From NCBI GenBank assembly GCA_035527455.1, contig DATLAN010000264.1, positions 1 to 20,839 on the forward strand: a DNA stretch of 20,839 nt, given 5' to 3'. This document shows positions 14,084 to 20,839 of the stretch, one piece after another. Within the stretch, counting starts at the first letter, position 1. Each line of letters begins with the position of its first letter. The notes beneath the pieces are model-generated. The model was not told the origin of the DNA. It was given only the letters and a program-made list of their open reading frames with translations, and ran no database searches. Source of the stretch: DATLAN01 sp035527455. Lineage in GTDB: Bacteria; Planctomycetota; Planctomycetia; Pirellulales; Thermoguttaceae. The position numbers and the translations under genes were made by a program.

Positions 14084-15858
14084 AGAAGCGTACCCTCGCA
14101 GTGCGTGCCTTGTTGACCGTTCTGCCGGCCCTGCTGCTGTTGGTGAGCGGATGCGGCGGATGCCGCGACGGCTCGACCGATTCCGGACCGATCGATACCG
14201 ACGCCGGCGCGGCCGACCGGTATCGGGACGACTTGTTCGACTATGCCGTGGCCAATCTCGATCGGCTCGAAGAGTTCAGTCCCGGCGACGTCCTCCCGCA
14301 GATCTTCCAGCGGCGGGCAGGATTGTTGCAGCAGTCCGCCTACCGGGGCGATGCTTTGATGGCGACCTGTCCGGAGCCGGCCATGCTGCGGGAAATCGTC
14401 AACCGGTTGAACCAGTGGGTCGCCTCGCAGAAGCCGCCGGCCGATTGGCGCCGCGACGGCATGGTGGACGAGTTGCCGACGCTGCTGAGGGAACTGCCCG
14501 CCGTGAAGGAACTCGCCCGACTCGAGTACTCGCCGTACGACGGGTTCGCCTTGCGCGAGGCGGTTTGGCTGCGCAACGTCTCCGCTTGGGCCCGGGGCGA
14601 CAGCCTCGACGACGTCCAGCGGGCCAGGAACTTGTTCGATTGGACGGTGCGCAACATCCAGCTCGAACACGAGACGGGCAGCCGGCTCCCGCTACTGCCT
14701 TGGGAAACGCTTTTGTTCGGGCGTGGTACGGCGGCGGAACGGGCCTGGGTGTTCATCCTGCTCTGCCGCCAACAGCATCTCGACGCCGCACTGCTGGTCC
14801 GCTCCGGTCAGGCCGATTCCATGGCGGCGCCCTGGAGGTCTTGGGGCGTGGTGGCGGTGCGCAGCGGGGAGGATTTCTACCTGTTCGATCCCGCCTTGGG
14901 TCTGCCCGTTCCAGCCCCCGGCGGAATCCGGCTCGACACGACAGGCCAACTCGACGTGCAGCCGGCCACGTTGGCGCAGGTCGTTGCCGACCCTTCGTTG
15001 TTGCATCGTTTGGACGTGGACCAGGCCGACCCCTCCGCGGATCTCGGACCGGTCGTGGCCTTGTTGGAGGCTTCGCCGGCCTACCTGGCCGGCCGGATGA
15101 AGCTGATCGAATCCAAGCTGCCGGCCGAGAACGAAATGGTCCTCACCGCGTCGCCCACGTTGCAGGCGGAGCGTTGGAAAGCGACCGGACAGGTGGCCGA
15201 CGTGCGATTGTGGACGCTTCCGCTGGAGACCTTGGACTTCCGGTCGCAGCTCTCCCCCGTGCAAATCGTCCAACGGCTCGGCATGCTGCTGCCCTTTTAC
15301 GCGTTCGAGGGCGCGCCGCTGCGCAAAGGCCGAATGCTCTATTTCTCGGGCGAGTTCGCCGGAGCGGAAGGGGCCGACGGATTCTACCTCCGGGCCCGTC
15401 CCTCCAATCGTCAACTGGAGGAAGACGGAAGAAAGCTGGCGCAAGAGAATTACCGGCAGCTCCGGACGACCAACTCCAACTTGCCGGAGATCCAGGCAAG
15501 ACAGATTGCCTATGAACTCGCCGGTATCGAGATGGCCGCGCGGCGTCAGGCCAAGCGCAGCGCCAGCTACTGGCTGGGATTGAGCGTTTTCGAAGAATGC
15601 CTTCGCACCGCCCATCTGCACGCCGAAGCCGACTACACGCCGGCCATCCAGTGGTTCGCCGAACGAACGCTCGAGGCCTCGCCCGACGGCCCCTGGACCC
15701 GCGGCGCCACGTACAACCTGGCCCGGGCGTACGAAGCCAGCAAGCAATACGACCGGGCCATCGAACTCTACCTATCCGACCCGGCCGCGCCCGACCACCG
15801 CGGCAACCTGCTGCGCGCGCGCTGGTTGAAGGAGTTGCTGGGGGATATTGCGGAATGA
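14080..15858 (+). CDS. Large lipoprotein with transglutaminase-like and C-terminal TPR-like regions
   Basis: This 592-aa protein starts at GTG 14080, overlapping the kdsA stop by four bases (GTGA). A lipoprotein signal (VKKRTLAVRALLTVLPALLL, then LVSGC) places the lipidated cysteine at residue 25. Residues about 180-280 (RNLFDWTVRNIQLEHE, LLFGRGTAAERAWVFILLCRQ, DFYLFDPALGLPVP) follow the outline of a transglutaminase-like domain, but the cysteine expected after the GxG motif is Ala here, so it may be non-catalytic. The C-terminal 80 residues (WTRGATYNLARAYEASKQYDRAIELYL) look like TPR helices. The frame is open further upstream, but that part lies inside kdsA and lacks the signal peptide, so it is not used. 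Probably an envelope-bound scaffold; function unknown. Confidence 0.8.
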   Translation: MKKRTLAVRALLTVLPALLLLVSGCGGCRDGSTDSGPIDTDAGAADRYRDDLFDYAVANLDRLEEFSPGDVLPQIFQRRAGLLQQSAYRGDALMATCPEPAMLREIVNRLNQWVASQKPPADWRRDGMVDELPTLLRELPAVKELARLEYSPYDGFALREAVWLRNVSAWARGDSLDDVQRARNLFDWTVRNIQLEHETGSRLPLLPWETLLFGRGTAAERAWVFILLCRQQHLDAALLVRSGQADSMAAPWRSWGVVAVRSGEDFYLFDPALGLPVPAPGGIRLDTTGQLDVQPATLAQVVADPSLLHRLDVDQADPSADLGPVVALLEASPAYLAGRMKLIESKLPAENEMVLTASPTLQAERWKATGQVADVRLWTLPLETLDFRSQLSPVQIVQRLGMLLPFYAFEGAPLRKGRMLYFSGEFAGAEGADGFYLRARPSNRQLEEDGRKLAQENYRQLRTTNSNLPEIQARQIAYELAGIEMAARRQAKRSASYWLGLSVFEECLRTAHLHAEADYTPAIQWFAERTLEASPDGPWTRGATYNLARAYEASKQYDRAIELYLSDPAAPDHRGNLLRARWLKELLGDIAE

Positions 15859-15870
15859 CGTTTGTCTTAC

Positions 15871-15948
15871 GGTGGGGTGGGCCTCGTCAACTCGATGGGG
15901 CGCAAAAAACGCCCCGATACGCCTCTGAAGGTCACACGCGACCCCACC
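15871..15948. repeat. Nested palindrome after the lipoprotein gene
   Basis: An outer 8-bp stem GGTGGGGT/ACCCCACC (15871-15878 with 15941-15948) encloses a perfect GGGGCG/CGCCCC hairpin (15897-15902 with 15910-15915) with loop CAAAAAA. It begins 12 bp after the stop. There is no T-run, so it is more likely a dispersed element or a Rho-assisted 3' end. The rest of the gap to 16350 shows only small hairpins (16006-16022) and no convincing gene. Confidence 0.45.
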
Positions 15949-16350
15949 CTGCAAAACTCATTCAAAGCCTCTCCTGACTGCCCCTGCAACGGATGATTGA
16001 CAACCCTGGCCCGTTAGGCCAGACTGAGGGCTGATTCAAATCCCTATCAGCGCCTGCCAAACCTTACAGAGTTAGCGCTGTACTATTCCGCCATTTTGTC
16101 TTACCTCCGATTTTCAAGAGTCCGATCGATCGGGCACATTCCGTGTGCTCGATATTCACCCACATGCCACCGCGGCTGCCAACGACGCGATCAGTTGCGT
16201 TTCCAGACCCCGCGGGGCAACCCGACAAAGATACGCTTCGCACGGACGATCGTCAAGAACGGTTTTCGACCGGACGCGCAGCACCGAGTAACACCGACTC
16301 GGCGCACACAGCCCGAGAAGAGACAAATGGCTGAGTCGATTAGCCAGTCC

Positions 16351-16399
16351 GTCGACGGGCAGCCCGCCGTGTATGCCGGGGGTCTACTGCCCCCCCGAC
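16351..16399. repeat. Imperfect hairpin just upstream of the kinase promoter
   Basis: GTCG-GGGCAG (16351-16354, 16357-16362) pairs with CTGCCC-CGAC (16387-16392, 16396-16399), and the interior adds CCCG/CGGG (16363-16366 with 16377-16380). It ends 23 bp before the -35 box of the candidate promoter. It could block read-through from the lipoprotein operon, mark an insertion boundary, or be a dispersed repeat. Confidence 0.4.
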
Positions 16400-16422
16400 A
16401 TGACAAGCCGGGCTCCAGTTGG

Positions 16423-16452
16423 TTGACATCACTGGCTCAAGTGTGCTACCTT
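16423..16452 (+). promoter_or_regulatory. Candidate promoter of the kinase-receiver-protease operon
   Basis: A perfect TTGACA (16423-16428), an 18-bp spacer and TACCTT (16447-16452) preceded by TGC (16444-16446) give a sigma-70-like promoter with an extended -10. Transcription would start near 16459. A strong AGGAGG (16470-16475) follows, but its reading frame (TTG at 16487) ends after eight codons at the TGA 16511-16513, which touches the AAGG (16513-16516) before the kinase ATG. A short leader peptide coupling translation to the kinase is possible. Confidence 0.5.
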
Positions 16453-16528
16453 ACGCGCTAGTGGTAGCCAGGAGGTCGCATCAACGTTGGCTATTTGGCC
16501 TGCAACGCGCTGAAGGTTGACCGAACAC

Positions 16529-19180
16529 ATGATCGACACCGTGATCCTCCGTCATGCACTTTTGGTTGCCAATGAGATCATTGGCTTCAAACGGCACCGC
16601 ATGTATTTCTGCTGGCCTGGCCGGAATGGACCCGAGAAGGTGTGGCATTATCGCGTGGATTTCTTTTCTGGTAGCGTCCTTCAGCGGGAATTGGAGGACT
16701 GCCGGGCGTTGCACAATCAATTGGTCAGGTCCTGCAAGCCGACGATTGTCACAGACTACGGCCCGCGACGGGCCTGCCTTGCGGCGCTTCACTTGCCCGG
16801 TGACATCTTGGGCTGCCTGGCAATCATGCGAGAAGACGACTTCTGCGAGGATGAACAATGGCGATTGAAGCTGGTTGCACAGCTCACCGAAGCGGCGTTA
16901 TTGAACCCTGACGTGGCTGAGTTGCTGTTTCGGCTAAACCTGATGTTTCTCAATCGACGGACGTTGATGCGCATGTCTTCGTCGAAAGAGATCCTCAAAG
17001 AGTACCTCCAGAAGGCGGGATGCGTGGCTCATCCGGAGTCGTTCTATCCGCTTGTCGTTCAGAAGCGGGGTAACCCAGTGGTTCGGATTGCGGCGAAATT
17101 GATAACTCCAAACGAGACGGCTCTTTGGTTCGACGCCTGGCATTCGACTTCTGCACGCGCGGAGTGGACCAAGAAGCGGCAGGCCACTCGCTACATTCTT
17201 GCCCATGACGATAGCATTGCTGCCCGCGTGTACAAATCGTGTCGGCCTTACATGACCAACGACTATCTCGAGGAAGAGAATGCAGTACGGCTGTTCGCCG
17301 ACACTAAGAGCCACATATCGGCCCCGATTTTTACCAGCATTTCGTTTTCTCAAGGGGGACTTTCCGTTCCTGCTTGTCTGGGAGTGCTCTCCATCGAGAC
17401 GACCAAACCCAACGCTTATGATGAGAACATGCTGGCTGCTGTGACTCTCATGGCGGCTCACGCTGCCTGGCCTCTGAGCCGAAGCCTGATCAGGGAAGAA
17501 GCCGACAGAAAGCAGCAAGAAGCAAGGACCGTTTCTGTTACAACGGAACGCTTGCGAGAATGCACGAGATGGGATGATGTTGTTATGACGCTGGCAGAAG
17601 GCCTGCAGAAGCTGAAGTATGACAGAGGATTGCTGTCACAAGTGGACTACGAGAAAGGAGCGGTGATTGGGCGCGCAAGTTGGGGCGGCAAGAGAATGCG
17701 GGAGGTCCAAGGAATCACCAAACGCGACCTTCAAGAAGACTCCAAAGACTGTCAAGTCATCGCCGTCGAGACACGCGAGCCAGTGATCATTCACGATCCG
17801 GATTCTGATATGCGAGCCGACCGGGTTGCTAAGGAAATCGGAGACTTGAGACCATTTGGCATCTTTCCACTGCTAGACCCTCACGGCCACGTGTTGTGGA
17901 CGGCTCACGTTGAGCGGCGCGACCTGGCTCCTATCGGTTTGGCAGACAAGGTGTTGGTCGAAGAGCTTTGCGCCGACGCGATGAAATCATGGGAGCATAT
18001 ACGGCATACGGACTGGGAGGGGAAGTGGATGGAGACCCTTGTCCGACGCACTTTCACCTCGCTGGACGATCTCGTAACCGTGTTCGCGGATTTTGTAACG
18101 TCCAATGCGATTGCGAGTCGATGTCGCGTTTTTCGCGTCGACGGTGACAGGCAGTCGGCAGTGTATCAGGCGGGGGTTGACCAGCCGGGGGCTTTTGGGG
18201 GTTGTGAGCTGCCCGCCAAGAGCCTTAGAATTCTCCGAGTTCTCCAGCAGACCTCAAAGCCCGTGTTAGTTGTCAAGGAGGCGCAGCAGCAGCGGCTCAG
18301 CTCATGCGGCGATTTTACCGTGGAGATCTTTTCCGATGACCCGGTTGAGGAGGCGTTCGGGAAGGTGGAATTGGCCGAGTGGGTGGAAGCACCCGTGCTA
18401 CTTGACCGCGAGAAGGTCGCGAGGAAGATCGTGTTTGATCACAAAGGGAAGCATGATAGCCGGTTTACGGTAGGTGAATTGCGCCTCATTGCGACACTCA
18501 CAAACATGCTCTCTCTGACGGCGGAGTCCATCCATAGCCACAAACTCCGCGCGACCCTAGCGCAGCGGGGTCTCAGCATATCCGTCCTTCAGCACGAAGT
18601 TCTCAAATGCATCTACGAGCTTCCCAATGAGGATGAGACACCCCCCAGTCAGCTTATTGAGTACTTCCGAAGCAGAAGGTATAGTCTGAAAGGACTGGAG
18701 GATCTGTACAAACGGACCGACGTCGAGACCACCGTGGGGGAAGAATTGGCGCTGGCGTGCAAGTTGCTTCGGCCCCAGATGGGAATCATTGAGTTGCGGC
18801 TTCCGCGCGGAAAGTCGAGGGCTAAACTGGCGCGCGGAGAGTATCGCCTCTGCTGGATACTGTTGACGGTCTTGGGCAACGCGATGCGTGCCGTAAATGA
18901 GAAAAAGAAACCTCCTTTTCGGATTGAAGTGACGAACAACCCCATGAGGGACGGGAAGTACATGATTTCAATTCGGGATTGGGGACAAGGAATTCCACGC
19001 GATCTTGCCGATATTCTCAGAGGAGCCCCGCGGCTGCTGGATCTCACGGATGGGCAAGGTTCCGGATTGGCCTATGCCCGGCTGCTGGCAGCCCAATCAG
19101 GGTGGCGCTTGGATCTGAAAAGTCGCAAGAACCCCACAAGGTTTGATCTGGTGATTACGACAGCACGAAGCAGGAGGTAG
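16529..19180 (+). CDS. Soluble multi-GAF sensor histidine kinase
   Basis: This 883-aa protein has no signal peptide or membrane helix, so it should sense cytoplasmic signals. It appears to contain four GAF-like sensor regions (about 5-125, 140-320, 340-485 and 500-670; the first is short), followed by a dimerisation/phosphotransfer segment with ISVLQHEVLKCIYEL, where His689 is the candidate phosphoacceptor. The C-terminal HATPase domain has an N box TVLGNAMRAV (Asn784), a G1 box RDWGQGIP (Asp817, Gly819, Gly821) and a G2 box DGQGSGLAYARLLA. The 95 residues from His to Asn fit normal histidine kinases. The ATG at 16529 is preferred over TTG 16517, which directly abuts the AAGG at 16513-16516; that motif is 12 nt from the ATG. 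Two bases separate it from the receiver-like gene. GC content is clearly below that of the genes to its left. GAF ligands unknown. Confidence 0.85.
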   Translation: MIDTVILRHALLVANEIIGFKRHRMYFCWPGRNGPEKVWHYRVDFFSGSVLQRELEDCRALHNQLVRSCKPTIVTDYGPRRACLAALHLPGDILGCLAIMREDDFCEDEQWRLKLVAQLTEAALLNPDVAELLFRLNLMFLNRRTLMRMSSSKEILKEYLQKAGCVAHPESFYPLVVQKRGNPVVRIAAKLITPNETALWFDAWHSTSARAEWTKKRQATRYILAHDDSIAARVYKSCRPYMTNDYLEEENAVRLFADTKSHISAPIFTSISFSQGGLSVPACLGVLSIETTKPNAYDENMLAAVTLMAAHAAWPLSRSLIREEADRKQQEARTVSVTTERLRECTRWDDVVMTLAEGLQKLKYDRGLLSQVDYEKGAVIGRASWGGKRMREVQGITKRDLQEDSKDCQVIAVETREPVIIHDPDSDMRADRVAKEIGDLRPFGIFPLLDPHGHVLWTAHVERRDLAPIGLADKVLVEELCADAMKSWEHIRHTDWEGKWMETLVRRTFTSLDDLVTVFADFVTSNAIASRCRVFRVDGDRQSAVYQAGVDQPGAFGGCELPAKSLRILRVLQQTSKPVLVVKEAQQQRLSSCGDFTVEIFSDDPVEEAFGKVELAEWVEAPVLLDREKVARKIVFDHKGKHDSRFTVGELRLIATLTNMLSLTAESIHSHKLRATLAQRGLSISVLQHEVLKCIYELPNEDETPPSQLIEYFRSRRYSLKGLEDLYKRTDVETTVGEELALACKLLRPQMGIIELRLPRGKSRAKLARGEYRLCWILLTVLGNAMRAVNEKKKPPFRIEVTNNPMRDGKYMISIRDWGQGIPRDLADILRGAPRLLDLTDGQGSGLAYARLLAAQSGWRLDLKSRKNPTRFDLVITTARSRR

Positions 19181-19182
19181 AA

Positions 19183-19836
19183 GTGGGCAAACGACATCCC
19201 TTACCACGCCCGACCATCTGTGTCCTGGATCGCAGCCCGGATATGCGCAAGATCCTCTGCGCGCTGTTGTGCAAAATCGGTGAAAGTTCCGGTGAATACC
19301 TATGTGAGCTGACCGCCTCGCCGAAGGTCGTGTCATTTGCCCGCCCTGAGACGGCACGGCATGCCTTCAGCAGTATCGCCAGAGTCAGATCAAGTATGGA
19401 ACCGTGTCTGCTGGTCACCGACCATATTGGCACGATTCCGCATGGCAGGAGTGTTGTGGGCTCGGTTCGTCGGAAGTTTCCCATGACGAAAATCCTCTTG
19501 CACAGCGGGGGCGTCCCCGAGAATGACGTCCTGGAGCTGCAGCACAAGCACCGCGTTATCGACGACTTCGTGCGCAAAGGTGGCGACCGAGACTTGCTGC
19601 GAGAACGGGCAGCCCATTGGTACAGATCCTACTGGAACCAATCTACTCTCCAAACCATGCGACAATACATTGCCAGTTGCCCTGACCCCAAGGCCAAGTT
19701 CTTTCCCGGCAATGGAAACAAATGGTTGAGTATAGTCGACGTGTATTGGGAGATTGTCCGTGACACAGAGCTCGGACGAGAATTGCGAGTGGCATGGGAC
19801 CGCCTGATGGCAGCCAACATGGCAGCCCCGGCGTAG
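19183..19836 (+). CDS. Receiver-like protein with an unrecognised C-terminal domain
   Basis: Residues about 10-145 of this 217-aa protein follow the response-regulator receiver fold: TICVLDRSPDMRKIL (Asp16 for the acidic pocket, with Arg17 where a second Asp is usual), CLLVTDHIGT with Asp80 at the phosphoacceptor position, ILLHSGG with Ser108 as the switch Ser/Thr, and DDFVRKGG with Lys132 as the conserved lysine. Phosphorylation is therefore plausible though the acidic pair is incomplete. The last 70 residues (WYRSYWNQSTLQTMRQ...GKWL-like NKWLSIVDVYWEIVRD) are mostly helical and match no DNA-binding domain I know. The GTG at 19183 has AGGAGG at 19172-19177, five bases away, inside the last codons of the kinase. 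Likely partner of the kinase and possibly of the CHAT-like protein 7 nt downstream. Confidence 0.7.
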   Translation: MGKRHPLPRPTICVLDRSPDMRKILCALLCKIGESSGEYLCELTASPKVVSFARPETARHAFSSIARVRSSMEPCLLVTDHIGTIPHGRSVVGSVRRKFPMTKILLHSGGVPENDVLELQHKHRVIDDFVRKGGDRDLLRERAAHWYRSYWNQSTLQTMRQYIASCPDPKAKFFPGNGNKWLSIVDVYWEIVRDTELGRELRVAWDRLMAANMAAPA

Positions 19837-19843
19837 AAGAAGC

Positions 19844-20581
19844 ATGTCCACATTCCTTCGCGCCAACCATGATATTGATCACACGTCGCCGACGGAAGAT
19901 CCGAAAGTCACGCTAATGAGCAGAGCCGCCATTGTCGTTGCTGCGTCGCATGACGGACCGACAAAACTCGTCCGCAAGGCAGCAGATAGGATTCCAGATC
20001 TCTTGCGCAAAGCGGGCGTCGTACAAGACGTCGTAGTATGCTTTGACAGCAAGGCAAACCTGCGCAACGTTTACACCGAATTGTACACAAAGCGGCGCAA
20101 GAAGAATTCGGTATTCACCTTCGGTTTCTTTGCAGCGCATGGCTCTGAGAAAGGACTTCACGAAAGAAGTGGGAGATTACTCCTCGAACTCCAGACGTGC
20201 AGGCAATTCGACAAAGCCGTTCTTGTTCTGTGCTCGTGCCTGAAAACAGGTAAGTTTCCCGAGAAAGTGATCGAGTTGCACATCGAAGGCAGGCGTTGTG
20301 TCCGAGCCGTTATCGGCTACGAGGAAAAGATGGGGGTCGTTAACCCCAGCTTCTTCAATCGATTTGATCCCGGATATCCCAAAGCCTTTGGGGAGGTCAT
20401 CGAGTGTCACGTCTCGGCCTTGTTAGCGGGCAAGTCGGTTGTGGAAACCGTCGAGGCAATTCGGAAAGAATGGTATCAACTGTTGACCTATCGGCACTTG
20501 AGCCAGCGATCGCGTCTTGTATGCTCGTACAACGCCGGGAAGATCAGGTCGTGGGGAGAGCCGAAAGCGAAGATACCTTGA
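19844..20581 (+). CDS. CHAT/caspase-like protein with His/Cys dyad
   Basis: This 245-aa protein looks like a compact caspase-fold (CHAT-type, clan CD) peptidase. The core begins RAAIVVAASHDG (27-38). FTFGFFAAHGSEKG (91-104) supplies the candidate catalytic His99. AVLVLCSCLKTG (125-136) supplies Cys132 at the position of the Cys in the CHAT LSACxTG motif. The C-terminal part RAVIGYEEKMGVVNP and FGEVIECHVSALLAGKSVVETVEAIRKEW matches the usual CHAT tail (GAxxVIGx..., LLxGxSVxEA). It has no TPR, NACHT or signal peptide, so activation must come from partners, most simply the kinase and receiver-like protein encoded just upstream. The ATG at 19844 follows a purine-rich AGAAGAAG; a second ATG at 19916 (codon 25) is an alternative start. 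Proteolytic activity and substrate are inferred, not shown. Confidence 0.65.
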   Translation: MSTFLRANHDIDHTSPTEDPKVTLMSRAAIVVAASHDGPTKLVRKAADRIPDLLRKAGVVQDVVVCFDSKANLRNVYTELYTKRRKKNSVFTFGFFAAHGSEKGLHERSGRLLLELQTCRQFDKAVLVLCSCLKTGKFPEKVIELHIEGRRCVRAVIGYEEKMGVVNPSFFNRFDPGYPKAFGEVIECHVSALLAGKSVVETVEAIRKEWYQLLTYRHLSQRSRLVCSYNAGKIRSWGEPKAKIP

Positions 20582-20585
20582 GCGG

Positions 20586-20657
20586 TATTCCGGACACCAT
20601 TATTCCGGACATATTCCGGATATATTCCGGATACGGATATATTCCATATTCCGGGGA
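20586..20657. repeat. Phased TATTCCGGA array
   Basis: TATTCC occurs six times (20586, 20601, 20612, 20623, 20640 and 20647). Four copies extend to the self-complementary TCCGGA (20589, 20604, 20615 and 20626), spaced 15, 11 and 11 bp, close to one helical turn. It starts 5 bp after the stop of the CHAT-like gene and runs into the palindrome at 20653. Confidence 0.7.
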
Positions 20658-20706
20658 CACCATACTGGTTGTCGTGCCTCGCTTACGAGAAACGTATGGT
20701 GTCCCC
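20653..20706. repeat. GGGGACACCATAC inverted repeat
   Basis: GGGGACACCATAC (20653-20665) and GTATGGTGTCCCC (20694-20706) are perfect 13-bp inverted arms around a 28-nt loop. A partial copy, GGACACCAT, lies at 20592-20600. It shares GGGGACA with the palindrome at 6818-6872. It may end the operon transcript or be a REP-like element. The remaining bases to 20839 show no gene. Confidence 0.7.
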
Positions 20707-20839
20707 GTCCCTGAAAGAGCCTGCGTTGTCAAGGGGTCTCCCGGTGGTTTTCGCGCGCACGGTTCGCGCTGAAGCTTCCAGGGCTTTTCTCTCACTGTCT
20801 GGGGCTGGTTGAGGAATCGGTTTGGGAACTTGGCTGTCG

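Noticed and set aside
15990..16060. tRNA-like stretch (stem CTGGCC/GGCCAG with GTT in the loop, then a TTCAAAT segment)
   Set aside because: Position 33 is C, the T arm does not pair around TTCAAAT, and no acceptor or D stem can be formed. It is at most a remnant.
16096..16461. Open frames of up to 121 codons before the sensor kinase
   Set aside because: They run through a palindrome and the promoter, have poor ribosome binding sites and no recognisable motif.
1..20839. CRISPR arrays or a complete insertion sequence
   Set aside because: No regularly spaced repeats with unique spacers and no transposase or integrase reading frame were seen. The short repeats found are palindromes or 9-11 bp tandems.

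Overview
The window looks like a piece of a planctomycete chromosome (Pirellulales-type or similar; this assignment is inferred from gene content, with no database search). The pointers are a sulfatase, a DUF1080-type secreted protein, two PEP-CTERM-anchored repeat proteins, a TPR protein carrying two RNA polymerase alpha-CTD-like domains, intergenic palindromes of a kind common in that phylum, and high GC over most of the sequence.

Layout. Bases 1-5056 hold the C-terminal end of a probable M14-type carboxypeptidase, a small GYD-domain protein on the minus strand, pyruvate phosphate dikinase (ppdK) with a good promoter, and a minus-strand secreted DUF1080 protein. Bases 5418-9398 hold a secreted sulfatase on the plus strand, convergent with a minus-strand pair of PEP-CTERM proteins (ELWxxDGT repeats, then HAF repeats) joined by an ATGA overlap. 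Bases 9620-11763 hold the TPR/alpha-CTD protein, a tRNA-Thr(CGU) just upstream of it, and a FliL-like membrane protein, all on the minus strand. Bases 12292-15858 are an overlapping plus-strand operon: a diacylglycerol-kinase-type lipid kinase, metal-type KDO8P synthase (kdsA) and a large lipoprotein, suggesting outer-envelope work.

Bases 16423-20581 differ from the rest. GC and codon use drop visibly and three genes lie almost end to end (gaps of 2 and 7 nt) behind a TTGACA/extended -10 promoter: a soluble sensor histidine kinase with about four GAF-like domains, a receiver-like protein with an unrecognised C-terminal domain in place of a DNA-binding domain, and a stand-alone CHAT/caspase-like protein with a visible His/Cys dyad. 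My reading is a sensor-kinase-controlled protease module, possibly for stress, defence or programmed cell death. The fold and motif assignments come from the sequence; the pathway is inference. It is followed by a phased TCCGGA array and a GGGGACA-type palindrome.

The intergenic DNA is rich in palindromes: two twin-hairpin elements (3758-3805, 5294-5349), two GGGGACA-type inverted repeats (6818-6872, 20653-20706), a tandem motif (3952-3984), and an 88-nt structured element with a T7 tract on the minus strand (11907-12002) that could be a small RNA or an attenuator.
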